This document shows positions 30,848 through 38,649 of a stretch of 53,471 nt of DNA, one piece after another. A program made the position numbers and the translations under genes. The notes below the pieces were generated by a model that made no database searches, was not told the DNA's origin, and saw only the letters and a program-made list of their open reading frames with translations. Source of the stretch: a virus; IMG/VR virus record IMGVR_UViG_3300009169_000028, positions 1 to 53,471 of that record. The stretch is one strand, 5' to 3'. The first letter of the stretch is position 1; each line of letters starts with the position of its first letter.

Positions 30848-30917
30848 GTTGTCAGTTGTCAGTTTTCAGTTGTCAGTCCGGGGGGCGTGACTGAAAACTG
30901 AAAACTGACAACTGAAG
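30848..30917. repeat. Inverted TCAGTTG/TCAGTTT heptamer array
   Basis: Units of TTGTCAG and TTTTCAG on the left face complementary units on the right around CCGGGGGGCG, forming a long hairpin after the capsid gene. It may act as a transcript processing or attenuation signal. Confidence 0.7.
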
Positions 30918-30923
30918 ACGTCT

Positions 30924-30943
30924 CCGAGTATCTTCGTTATGGG
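30924..30943 (+). promoter_or_regulatory. Bipartite motif copy (CCGAGTA-N7-TATGGG)
   Basis: 14-bp offset kept, 17 bp before the start at 30961. Confidence 0.7.
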
Positions 30944-30960
30944 AAGCGTGGAGGGGTGAG

Positions 30961-32553
30961 ATGAATAGGCCAAGCAAGGGGCAGATGGGCTGGGGCATTG
31001 TGGTGGTGGTGATGGTGCTGGCCAGTCTGTTCTTCGGGGTGAAGTTGCCGATTCCGCCTGAGCCGGAGCCGGAGCCGGTGGTGGAGAGCGGGACGTCGCG
31101 TGCGCTGGCGGACAGGTACTTCGAGTCGCTGATCGTTGACAAAGAGCTGATCGTCAACGGGACGACGAATCTGACGGGCTCGGCGAGTTACGGGGCGAAT
31201 GCGGTGTTCGAGGGCGCGACGGCGGACGCTTACGAGACAACGCTGGCGATCACCGACCCGACGGCGGATCGGACGATCACGTTCCCGAACAGCTCGGGGA
31301 CGGTGACGTTGAATCCGCTGGGCGAGAGTACGGAGTTTGAGGGCGCCACGGCTAATGAGTTTGAGACCACGCTGGCGGTGACGGATCCGACGGCGGACCG
31401 GACGCTGACGCTGCCGGACGAGACGGCGGCGGTGATGGTGTCGAGCCTGACAACGAACGCGACGGATGCGGCTAACGCGGTGACCGGGGCCTCCAACGGG
31501 CTGGTGTTCGAGGGGTCGGGGGTAGACAACTTCGAAACTACGGTGTCGGCGACCAATGCCACGGCAGATCGCAGCGTAGTGCTGCCGGACGCCGGCGGGA
31601 CGCTGATGCTGTCGAGCCTGGCGACGAATGGGGCCGACGCGGCGAATGCGGTGACGGGGGCCTCCAATGGGCTGGTCTTCGAGGGCGCCACGGCGAATGA
31701 TTTCGAGGCGACGATCACGCCGACCGATCCGACGGCAGATCGCACGGTTACACTGCCGGATGCGTCCGGTACGGTGGCGCTGACGTCGCAGGCTGTGGAC
31801 ATGACGCTGACGGCCGATGCGACCGGCGGCAATGCGGGCGCCAAGACGGAGTACATCGGGTTGCCGCGCATCAAGCTGATCGGCGGCGGGCAGGGGACGA
31901 ATCCCGGCTCGCAGACGATCGCGCTGGTGGACGATACGCCGGATGGGGAGTTCGCGCCGGTGGACGCCAGCGTGACCGAGAGCCTGGAGGCGGTGTACTA
32001 CAAGCACGGCACCAAATCCTACGGGGCCGCCTGGGACGTGGGCGCGGTGGCGACGGATGGGTTTATCGACGCGAACCTGGGCGCGGGTGCGGCCTGGGAT
32101 GACATGGAATCGGTGGGTCTGCTCGTCTACTCGACGGCGACGTGGGCGGCCGGCGATCTGACGCTGGTGCTGACGGATGACGGCGGCGCGCGCACATACA
32201 ACATCCCGGCGTTGACGGCGGCGAATGTCTGGACGTGGCTAGAGGTAGACATCTCCGCCGGCGATCTCAGCGCGGTGTCGGATGTGGCGATCCTGATGTC
32301 AGCCCAGGGCGAGACGAACCTGGGCGCGTTCACGATGTACCTGGACATCGGCTATGTCTGGGATGCGGCTGATGAAGAGGCGCTCGGCGTGGCGATTCAG
32401 CAGGACGGCGTGCTCGGGGTGATCAATACGGAATCCGGGGCGCAGCTCGCCGAGTTGACCGACTACATCGTGCATTACGAATCCGGCGTCGATTTCCTCG
32501 TGTACATCACCGATCAATCGACGGCGGATATCGCAGTGCTGGCGGCGTACTAG
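30961..32553 (+). CDS. Repeat-containing virion protein with N-terminal TM
   Basis: A 530-residue protein. Residues 10-27 are a TM segment (WGIVVVVMVLASLFFGVKL), then an E-P repeat, then four repeats of about 50 residues with FEGATAN-x-FETTLAVTDPTADRTLTLPD as the core (written in part), and a beta-rich C-terminal domain (about 300-530). The repeats are typical of phage fibre or head-decoration proteins. The TM anchor is odd for a virion protein and could place it in the host membrane. Confidence 0.6.
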   Translation: MNRPSKGQMGWGIVVVVMVLASLFFGVKLPIPPEPEPEPVVESGTSRALADRYFESLIVDKELIVNGTTNLTGSASYGANAVFEGATADAYETTLAITDPTADRTITFPNSSGTVTLNPLGESTEFEGATANEFETTLAVTDPTADRTLTLPDETAAVMVSSLTTNATDAANAVTGASNGLVFEGSGVDNFETTVSATNATADRSVVLPDAGGTLMLSSLATNGADAANAVTGASNGLVFEGATANDFEATITPTDPTADRTVTLPDASGTVALTSQAVDMTLTADATGGNAGAKTEYIGLPRIKLIGGGQGTNPGSQTIALVDDTPDGEFAPVDASVTESLEAVYYKHGTKSYGAAWDVGAVATDGFIDANLGAGAAWDDMESVGLLVYSTATWAAGDLTLVLTDDGGARTYNIPALTAANVWTWLEVDISAGDLSAVSDVAILMSAQGETNLGAFTMYLDIGYVWDAADEEALGVAIQQDGVLGVINTESGAQLAELTDYIVHYESGVDFLVYITDQSTADIAVLAAY

Positions 32554-32579
32554 ACCAGGGTCGCAACACGAAGCGTAAG

Positions 32580-32615
32580 ATTGCTTCGTCGGGTTGCGAA
32601 CCTCCTCGCAATGAC
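32580..32615 (+). repeat. REP-like element (ATTGCTTCG...CCTCGCAATGACAG)
   Basis: An interspersed hairpin element; the left and right ends pair (ATTGCTTCG with the complement in TCGCAATGA). Other copies at 33648 and 40593, and a right half at 8505. Confidence 0.7.
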
Positions 32616-32730
32616 AGGCTACAGGGCCAGTGCTGGGGCGGTGGGGTCCTCCTCTCCATCCGCCGGTTGCACCAGCACGGGAGATGTGGGAATCCGAAGG
32701 CCGGATGCGCAGGCCTGCTGGCCCTTTTTG

Positions 32731-32760
32731 AGACACGGAGACACGGGGACACGGGGACGG
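32731..32760 (+). repeat. Octamer repeat family B (GACACGGG/GACACGGA)
   Basis: Three to four 8-bp units just before the gene at 32769; the last unit runs into GGAGGTGAG, its ribosome site. Confidence 0.7.
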
Positions 32761-32768
32761 AGGTGAGT

Positions 32769-32969
32769 ATGCGGGTGGTGTTGACGCAGAAGCGGGTGGT
32801 GGGGCATGTGATGCGGTATCCTGGTGAAGTGGTCGAGATCCAGGAGACAGAGGACAGGGGTCAGGAGTCAGGAGTCAGGGACCAGGAATCAGGTGATACG
32901 GGGGTCTCCATGCCTATCGTGCCGGAAGCTGCGCCGCTCAAGTCTTCACGTCGGGGACGTAAGCTATGA
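32769..32969 (+). CDS. Small protein with inserted repeat
   Basis: A 66-residue protein (MRVVLTQKRVVGHVMRYPGE) whose middle is a translated family-A repeat and whose tail is basic (SSRRGRKL). ATGA-linked to the next gene. Similar small genes between capsid and connector genes are common in siphophages. Confidence 0.55.
   Translation: MRVVLTQKRVVGHVMRYPGEVVEIQETEDRGQESGVRDQESGDTGVSMPIVPEAAPLKSSRRGRKL
32841..32893 (+). repeat. Heptamer repeat family A
   Basis: Seven units in the small gene at 32769, supplying about a quarter of its codons. Confidence 0.75.
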
Positions 32970-33619
32970 GCACGGCGCTGACGACATTGTCGGCGCTGCT
33001 GACGACGGCGGTGCCGGCGCAGAACGGGGTGCCGTCGACGGCGCAGTATACGCAGTGCTGCAAGGACGCGGCGGCGGACTACGGGGAGCGGCGCCCGGTC
33101 AAGAAGGTGGCAACGATCGCTATCGTGTCGGGGACGGCGGCGTATGCGCTGCCGGCCGATTTTGTGCGCGAGATCCAATTTGATTCGCTGATGGGATCGG
33201 GCGAAACGCTGGTGACGGCGACCGGTCTGATTGCCATGGATGCGGACCTGGATGAGATCTATACGTTTGCGGGCGGTTACCTCACGATTTACCCCACTCC
33301 AAGTTATTCGCTCGACCGGGATCTCCTCTATGCGGCCGGGCACGTGCTCGATGTGAATAGCTCCTATCCCGACATGACCGCGGCGGATGCCCGGATCGTG
33401 CTGCTGAAAGCCCAGCAATTGGCGCTCGATCTGCAGGGGAATGTATCGGCCCAGAGCGGGTGGAAATACCAGATCGGCGACGAGATGGTGGACAAGAGCG
33501 GGCTGGCCGGGAAGTACCGGGATCAGGCGGCGTATCTGCAGAAACAGTACGAGGATGCGATCCTCAAAGCGGCCGGGTCAGTGTATGGGCAGCGCGGGTG
33601 GGTGTCGGCGACGCGGTAG
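32966..33619 (+). CDS. Head-tail connector (adaptor-like)
   Basis: A 217-residue protein with LPADFVREIQFDSLMGSG and a helical C-terminus; the size, helical pattern and position after the capsid gene fit the gp6-like adaptor ring that seats on the portal. Confidence 0.6.
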   Translation: MSTALTTLSALLTTAVPAQNGVPSTAQYTQCCKDAAADYGERRPVKKVATIAIVSGTAAYALPADFVREIQFDSLMGSGETLVTATGLIAMDADLDEIYTFAGGYLTIYPTPSYSLDRDLLYAAGHVLDVNSSYPDMTAADARIVLLKAQQLALDLQGNVSAQSGWKYQIGDEMVDKSGLAGKYRDQAAYLQKQYEDAILKAAGSVYGQRGWVSATR

Positions 33620-33621
33620 TT

Positions 33622-33641
33622 CCGAGTAGTGTGATTATAGG
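33622..33641 (+). promoter_or_regulatory. Bipartite motif copy (CCGAGTA-N7-TATAGG)
   Basis: A perfect copy directly after the connector stop codon. A REP-like element separates it from the next gene. Confidence 0.7.
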
Positions 33642-33647
33642 CAGGGA

Positions 33648-33711
33648 TTGCTTCGGCCTCCCACTCCGCTCCGCTTCGGGGACAGGTGTGCGGGCCTCGC
33701 AATGACAGGTA
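33648..33711 (+). repeat. REP-like element with longer loop
   Basis: Same ends as at 32580 (GATTGCTTCGGCC ... GGCCTCGCAATGACAGG), with a GC-rich interior that can form an inner hairpin. Confidence 0.7.
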
Positions 33712-33717
33712 AGAGAG

Positions 33718-34041
33718 ATGTTGAGCGCGGCGGACTGGACGCAGATGACGGCGGATTTGGCGGCGGTGCGCGGGGATAACCCGGTGAGCATCACGCTGCG
33801 CCGCGGGGCGACGACGGTGGCGGCGCAGACGGTGCGGGTGGCCAGGATTACTTCGGCGGCCGGGGCGGCCGGGGGGAATCGGTCGGAAGAGTACCGGGGA
33901 AGGGCAGTAATCCTGGGATCGACGACGCTGGACATTCAGGTGCAGGATCGGTTTACGATTGCGGGGGCGGTGTATCGGGTGACGATCGTGCGGCCGAACC
34001 GGCGCGCGGGGGTGATGGCTGAGGCGGAGATGGTGGAATGA
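33718..34041 (+). CDS. Head-tail joining (stopper-like) protein
   Basis: A 107-residue beta-rich protein (ITLRRGATTVAAQTVRVARI; VQDRFTIAGAVYRVTIVRP) at the place of the head-completion/stopper protein. Assignment by size, strands and context. Confidence 0.6.
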   Translation: MLSAADWTQMTADLAAVRGDNPVSITLRRGATTVAAQTVRVARITSAAGAAGGNRSEEYRGRAVILGSTTLDIQVQDRFTIAGAVYRVTIVRPNRRAGVMAEAEMVE

Positions 34042-34086
34042 CGGGGACGGGGCGACACGGGGACCACGGGGACGGGGAGAGACGGG
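34042..34086 (+). repeat. Octamer repeat family B
   Basis: Imperfect GACACGGG/GACGGGG units filling the gap before the gene at 34088. Confidence 0.65.
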
Positions 34087-34087
34087 G

Positions 34088-34456
34088 ATGGCGAGGTCGG
34101 GGTTTACGTGGACGAAGCCGCCGAGTGCGGAGCTGATTCCGGGGGTGCTGGCCTACGGCGAGAAGGTCAAGGTGGCGATCCGGGCGGTGGCGGAGTACAT
34201 CGCGCAGAAGACGCAGGCGGAGATGCGCCAGTCGGCGCCGTGGGAGGACCGGACCGGGAACGCTAGGACAGGCCTGTTTAGCGTGGTGGATGAGGCAGCG
34301 GGCGACCTGGTGACGATCTGGCTGAGCCACGGGCATACGATGTATTACGGGGTGTTCCTCGAGCTGGCGCACGGGAAGAAGTATGCAATCATTATGCCGA
34401 CGATTGAGGCGAATCTGCCGGTGATCGAAGGGATGTTGAAGCGGGTGTTTGCGTGA
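34088..34456 (+). CDS. HK97 gp10-like tail-completion protein
   Basis: A 122-residue protein with YIAQKTQAEMRQSAPWEDRTGNAR, then a beta segment and YGVFLELAHGKKYAIIMPTI, the signature pattern of gp10-like neck proteins (short split of the motif given). Confidence 0.75.
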   Translation: MARSGFTWTKPPSAELIPGVLAYGEKVKVAIRAVAEYIAQKTQAEMRQSAPWEDRTGNARTGLFSVVDEAAGDLVTIWLSHGHTMYYGVFLELAHGKKYAIIMPTIEANLPVIEGMLKRVFA

Positions 34457-34457
34457 T

Positions 34458-34509
34458 CCTTCGACTGCGGGCCGCGGAGTGATGCGGCCCTCCGCTCAGG
34501 ATGACAGGC
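34458..34509 (+). repeat. REP-like element (CCTTCGACTGCGGGCC...CTCAGGATGACAGG)
   Basis: GCGGGCCGC and GCGGCCCTCCGC arms form a hairpin; this type ends in GATGACAGG, like the GCAATGACAGG family. Confidence 0.65.
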
Positions 34510-34531
34510 GATGCGTAGGGTAGGGTGAGCG

Positions 34532-35857
34532 ATGGGACTGATTGATCGGATCGCGGCGGTGTTCAGGCGAACGGAGGTGGCTCCTACGCGGACGACGAGC
34601 GCGGAGATGCCGCAGCCGGGCCGTGGGCCGCTGGAGCTGGCGGGCGAGTGGCGCGCGGCGAGCGATCGGAAGGCCATCGTGAAGGCGTGCCGGGAGATGT
34701 ACGCGAATGACCCGCGCGGCGAGGCGGTGATCACCACGTTGGGGCGCGATATCGTGCGCGGCGGGTTCGATGTCGAGGTTACGGCTCCTGCTGGCCAGGC
34801 CGAACGGGCGGAGCAGATTGCCGACGATTTGACGGTGCGGCTCGACCTGGCGCAGCGGCTCGACGACTGGGTGCGGCTGACGCTGCGGGACGGCGATTCG
34901 TTCCTCGAGCTGTCGGTGGACGACAGCCTCAATATCAGCCAGGTGACCCGGAAGCCGACGCTGGAGGTGCGGCGCTACTCGAACAGCCGGGATCAGTTCG
35001 ACGATCCCCGGCGGGCGTTCTGGCAGGGTGACGAGTGGGCGGTGGAGCCTCCGGGCGATGCGGTGTGGTTCGCGCAGTGGCAGATCATCCACGCCCGGTG
35101 GGCACACGACGAGGGGAGCCGCTACGGGCGGCCGCTGTTTGCGAGCGCGACGAAACCCTACAAGCGGATGAGCGAGGGGGAGACAGACATTGCGGTCAGG
35201 CGCAAGACGCGGGCAGGGATGAAGTATCTGCATCAGTTCCCGGCAGGCACCGACCGCACGGTCATCGAGGAGTACAAGCTGCTGAACCGGGATAGCATCG
35301 ACAATCCGCTGGCGGCGATTGCCGATTACTTCGGGACGGTGGACATCAAGGCGATCAGCGGGGATGCGCAGCTCGGGCAGATCGAGGACGTGATGCACCA
35401 CATCCGCACCTGGTGGCTGGCCTCGCCGGTGGCGATGAGCCTGTTGGGCTATGGCCAGGACCTGAACCGGGATGTGCTCGACAAGCAATCCGAGCAGTAC
35501 CAGATGGCGTTGATGGGTCTGACGGCGTTCCCGGAGATAGAGATCGTGAAACCGTTGCTCGAGCGGCAATGGCTGCTGCAGGGCATCCTGCCAGCGGGGC
35601 TGACCTACCGGATCAAGTGGCGCAATAAGCAGCTCATCACGGCGGCGACGGTTTCGCAGGCGACGGATGCGGCGCTGAAGCTGATGGCGCTCGGACGGCC
35701 GGATGTCGCGGCGCAGGTGCTGGCGTTGTTGTTGCCCGGGCTGGACATCGATCCTGCTGTGAGTCCTGAGCCGCCGGCCACGCGCCAGGCTCCGGGTCCG
35801 GAGACGCGGGCGCGGCCGGCCCGGATGGCGCAAGTCGCTGATGAGCTTGGGGTATAG
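34532..35857 (+). CDS. Portal protein
   Basis: A 441-residue portal. Evidence: N-terminal MGLIDRIAAVFRR, LTLRDGDSFLELSVDDS in the wing region, PGDAVWFAQWQIIHARW, SRYGRPLFASATKPYKRM and a helical stem/C-terminal part (IEIVKPLLERQW). Portals form the dodecameric DNA entry ring. It lies after the connector genes rather than beside the terminase, which is an unusual order. Confidence 0.8.
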   Translation: MGLIDRIAAVFRRTEVAPTRTTSAEMPQPGRGPLELAGEWRAASDRKAIVKACREMYANDPRGEAVITTLGRDIVRGGFDVEVTAPAGQAERAEQIADDLTVRLDLAQRLDDWVRLTLRDGDSFLELSVDDSLNISQVTRKPTLEVRRYSNSRDQFDDPRRAFWQGDEWAVEPPGDAVWFAQWQIIHARWAHDEGSRYGRPLFASATKPYKRMSEGETDIAVRRKTRAGMKYLHQFPAGTDRTVIEEYKLLNRDSIDNPLAAIADYFGTVDIKAISGDAQLGQIEDVMHHIRTWWLASPVAMSLLGYGQDLNRDVLDKQSEQYQMALMGLTAFPEIEIVKPLLERQWLLQGILPAGLTYRIKWRNKQLITAATVSQATDAALKLMALGRPDVAAQVLALLLPGLDIDPAVSPEPPATRQAPGPETRARPARMAQVADELGV

Positions 35858-35859
35858 GC

Positions 35860-37035
35860 GTGGCTGAGCGGACGCTGGCGGATATTCCGGCATCGAAGGT
35901 GTGGCAGGCGCAGCAGGCGGCGCTGATGCGGTTGCAGCTCTACCTGGTGGTGCGGACGCATGAGGTGCTGAGAAGCGTGCTGGCGGATTGCCGGGACGCG
36001 CTGGAGAAGGCGTATCAGGGGGCGGGCGTCAGCGGTCAGGATGCCGGCGTGTGGGATGCGCTGAGCACGTACCTGGCGATCGAGGGGGTGACGAAGGCGT
36101 GGCGAAAGGGCTTCGACGAGTGGAAGTCGCTGTTTGAGGCGCTGCGCTGGGAGGCGGGGACGCTGCCGTTCGGGACGTTGGCGGTGTTGCATCGGGAGGC
36201 GTTCGCCGATCTCACGCAAAGTCGCAAAGTCGCAAAGGAATCATTGTCTCCTCTTCAGGAGGCCGGGTCCGGCGTGGTGTTTGAGCCGCAGTTGCAGGGG
36301 TTGCTCAACGCGGCGCGGGATCGGGTGTGGGGGGATGGGTTCAATCTGTCGCAGCGGATTTGGCGGTTGGACCAGGAGGGCCTGGAGGGGATCCGGCGGG
36401 TCGTGTACGAGGGCGTGGCGAAAGGGGATAGCGCCTGGAATGTGGCGAAGAAGCTGGAGCCGTTCCTGGGAGCGGGGCAGGATTGTCCACGGTGGGGCCG
36501 AAGCCGGTTGTCGAAGCTGACGAAATCGGACATTGCCGGCGGGGATCGAACGGCGCTGTACACGGGGGATGCGTGCGACGGACAGGGGGTGGCGTACAAC
36601 GCATTGCGCCTGGCCCGGAATGAGATCCAAATCGCGCATCACCGGATGACCGATGAGCTGATGAGCCGGGTGCCGTGGATCGAGAAGGAGCAGGTGCATC
36701 TGTCGCCGGCGCACCCGGAAGAGGACATCTGCGACGACGTGATCAGTAACGGGGAGAAGGGCGAAGGGATCTATCCTGCGGGAGAGATCCAGTTGCCGCT
36801 CCATCCTCAATGTCTTTGCTACAAGACGGCGCTGCAGATGAAGCCCGACGAGTTTGCCGATAAGCTGAACGGGTGGCTGAAGGGTGAGAGTTGGCCTGAG
36901 ATGGATGAGTACGGAGCGAGCCTGGGAACGGGGCGCAGCGGGATTGCGGACGTGAGCCTGGCGGTGGGGATCACACAGCGGATTCTGGTGTGGCTGTGGG
37001 GCAAGGCGGACGATCTGGACGCGGCGGTGGGGTGA
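35860..37035 (+). CDS. MuF-like head morphogenesis protein
   Basis: A 391-residue protein directly after the portal (GTG start, 2-bp gap). The C-terminal half has NALRLARNEIQIAHHRMTDE, HLSPAHPEEDICDDV and LPLHPQCLCYKTAL, the MuF/gp7 pattern (including H-P-x-C). The N-terminal part is helical and holds a translated CGCAAAG array (LTQSRKVAKES). Probably a minor capsid protein ejected or used in head assembly. Confidence 0.8.
   Translation: MAERTLADIPASKVWQAQQAALMRLQLYLVVRTHEVLRSVLADCRDALEKAYQGAGVSGQDAGVWDALSTYLAIEGVTKAWRKGFDEWKSLFEALRWEAGTLPFGTLAVLHREAFADLTQSRKVAKESLSPLQEAGSGVVFEPQLQGLLNAARDRVWGDGFNLSQRIWRLDQEGLEGIRRVVYEGVAKGDSAWNVAKKLEPFLGAGQDCPRWGRSRLSKLTKSDIAGGDRTALYTGDACDGQGVAYNALRLARNEIQIAHHRMTDELMSRVPWIEKEQVHLSPAHPEEDICDDVISNGEKGEGIYPAGEIQLPLHPQCLCYKTALQMKPDEFADKLNGWLKGESWPEMDEYGASLGTGRSGIADVSLAVGITQRILVWLWGKADDLDAAVG
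36216..36238 (+). repeat. CGCAAAG heptamer array (family C)
   Basis: Three units (CGCAAAGT, CGCAAAGT, CGCAAAGG) inside the MuF-like gene. A second array is at 39878. Confidence 0.75.
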
Positions 37036-37036
37036 T

Positions 37037-37050
37037 GTTTGCGCGCAAAC
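37037..37050. promoter_or_regulatory. Palindrome GTTTGCGCGCAAAC copy 3
   Basis: A perfect copy just after the MuF-like stop codon; a half copy (GGGCAAAC) follows at 37063. Confidence 0.65.
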
Positions 37051-37072
37051 GGGCGCGACGGCGGGCAAACGT

Positions 37073-37092
37073 CCGAGTAGCGGCATTATGGG
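37073..37092 (+). promoter_or_regulatory. Bipartite motif copy (CCGAGTA-N7-TATGGG)
   Basis: 14-bp offset kept, 17 bp before the CHAT-like gene. Confidence 0.7.
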
Positions 37093-37109
37093 AATGGAGT
37101 CGGTGATGT

Positions 37110-37913
37110 ATGGGCGTGCTGGTGGTGGCTCCGAACCGGCCGGATTTGCCGAACGTAACGCAAGAAGCGGCGGCGGTGGTGAATGCGCTGGGCGGGCGCC
37201 TGCTGCAGGGGCCGGTGGCGGAACAGGATGTGCGCGACGCAGCCGCCGAGGGCGGCTTCGACGGGATCTGGTTCGCCACACATGCCGGGCTGACGCCGGA
37301 GGGGGAGGTGCGGGTGCAGCTCTCCTCGGAGCTGCTGAGCGAGGCGGCGGTGGTGGCGTATGTGGCGGCGTCGGGGGCGTCCTGGTGTTTTCTGAATACG
37401 TGCGGGTCCAACGTACTCGGGCTGCGCATCCTGGACGAGACGCCGGCGGATGTGATTTGCACGGTGAGCCCAAACCCGGACCCCACGGCGATGCGCACGG
37501 GCGTGCTGTTCGCCAGGCAGTTGGCGCTGTTGGGCGACCCACGGGCAGCCTATGAGCGGTCGAAACCGGGCGGGAATCGGCTTTACACGTACCTGGACAA
37601 CTACAGGCGGCGCGAGATGGCAGCGGTAAACAACAATCCAGCCGGCAATTTTGTGGGGTATCCGGCGTCAGACCGATTGCAGGCGACAATGGATGATATG
37701 CGGAAAGACATGGCAAAGGTCGGGGCAGACGTTGAGGTACTCAAATCACAGACGGCCCGGATCGAGACGCGCCAGCAGCGGATGGAGGACCGGCTCGATG
37801 AGATCGAGCGGGTTTTGCAGCCGGCGCCAACCTGGCAGACGTGGGCGATGTTGCTCTTCGGCTTGATCGCCTGTATCGGGATCGTGTTTTTGTTGATGCG
37901 CGCGGGGGGTTGA
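37110..37913 (+). CDS. CHAT/caspase-like protein with coiled coil and C-terminal TM
   Basis: A 267-residue protein. Residues 1-150 fit a caspase-like (CHAT) fold: a strand ending in FDGIWFATHAG (His 58) and another in ASWCFLNTCGS (Cys 98) give the His-Cys dyad; then VICTVSPNPDPTAMRTGVLF and LALLGDPRAAYERS, as in CHAT C-terminal helices. Residues about 185-235 are a coiled coil (VEVLKSQTARIETRQQRMED), and 243-262 a TM helix (TWAMLLFGLIACIGIVFLLM). The likely topology is a cytoplasmic peptidase head on a membrane stalk. It has its own motif copy upstream and a 3-TM partner 3 bp downstream. Substrate and role are unknown; it may be an exclusion or abortive effector, or act in lysis. Confidence 0.65.
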   Translation: MGVLVVAPNRPDLPNVTQEAAAVVNALGGRLLQGPVAEQDVRDAAAEGGFDGIWFATHAGLTPEGEVRVQLSSELLSEAAVVAYVAASGASWCFLNTCGSNVLGLRILDETPADVICTVSPNPDPTAMRTGVLFARQLALLGDPRAAYERSKPGGNRLYTYLDNYRRREMAAVNNNPAGNFVGYPASDRLQATMDDMRKDMAKVGADVEVLKSQTARIETRQQRMEDRLDEIERVLQPAPTWQTWAMLLFGLIACIGIVFLLMRAGG

Positions 37914-37916
37914 TCT

Positions 37917-38198
37917 ATGCCGATCGTTTACGCGCTGCTGTGCGGGATGCTGATCTACGTTGCGATCCTGGCGCTATTCGGGCGGCGGATGATCTGCAAT
38001 CGTTGGGCGCTGGCGGTGGGCAGCCTGTCGCTGGCGGTGTCGTTCGCGATGCTGGCGCTGAGCACGTCGGGGATCACCCGGCATGGGACACATACGCTGC
38101 TCACGCGGGCCGGTTTTATCGGGTACGGGGTGAGTCTGGCGGTGATCATCGGCTGGTATTGGCTGGCGGCCTGGCGGTCCAGGGGGCGCGCTGAGTGA
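37917..38198 (+). CDS. Three-TM membrane protein, partner of CHAT-like gene
   Basis: A 93-residue protein with TM segments IVYALLCGMLIYVAILALFG, WALAVGSLSLAVSFAMLAL and AGFIGYGVSLAVIIGWYWLA. Size and topology would suit a class I holin. The 3-bp spacing to the CHAT-like gene suggests that the two act together. Confidence 0.6.
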   Translation: MPIVYALLCGMLIYVAILALFGRRMICNRWALAVGSLSLAVSFAMLALSTSGITRHGTHTLLTRAGFIGYGVSLAVIIGWYWLAAWRSRGRAE

Positions 38199-38201
38199 GT
38201 G

Positions 38202-38221
38202 CCGATAAGGGCGATACTGGG
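38202..38221 (-). promoter_or_regulatory. Bipartite motif, reverse copy (CCCAGTA-N7-TATCGG)
   Basis: A reverse copy with 14-bp offset, ending 2 bp before the ATG of the tail-terminator gene. Confidence 0.55.
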
Positions 38222-38223
38222 TA

Positions 38224-38649
38224 ATGAGAGACACGATTCGGGCTTATTTGGCGGCTGACACGACGTTGATGGCGATTCTCACCGGGGGGCTGTACGCAGG
38301 CGGAGAGATCAGCCGGCAGGATACGGCCGCGGCGTTCGATGCGAACAAGGAGATTTTGCCGTGCGGGTTGGTAGCCCTCGAGGCGCAGGTGCCGGGCGGG
38401 CCGTTCACGGCGAGCGGGATGACGAGCGAACGGCTGTTCTTCACAGTAACGTTTTGGCAGCGGAGTGGGTACACGTCCATCGATGCGGCGCTCGACGAGA
38501 CGTTCGTGCGGCTGCATGATTCGAAAATCGGGCAGGGGACGAAGCTGTGGACGGTGCGGCACGCGGAGGATTCGGCAGACCTGATGGATCCGGGGCTGCT
38601 GTGTCCGATGAAATACGGGCGGTACGAGATGATCCGGAGAAGGTCGTGA
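38224..38649 (+). CDS. Tail terminator-like protein
   Basis: A 141-residue protein with the layout of gpU/DUF3168 tail terminators: MRDTIRAYLAADTTLMAIL at the start, ERLFFTVTFWQRSGYTSID in the middle and a late strand pair. It caps the tail tube. It overlaps the next gene by TGATG. Confidence 0.65.
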   Translation: MRDTIRAYLAADTTLMAILTGGLYAGGEISRQDTAAAFDANKEILPCGLVALEAQVPGGPFTASGMTSERLFFTVTFWQRSGYTSIDAALDETFVRLHDSKIGQGTKLWTVRHAEDSADLMDPGLLCPMKYGRYEMIRRRS

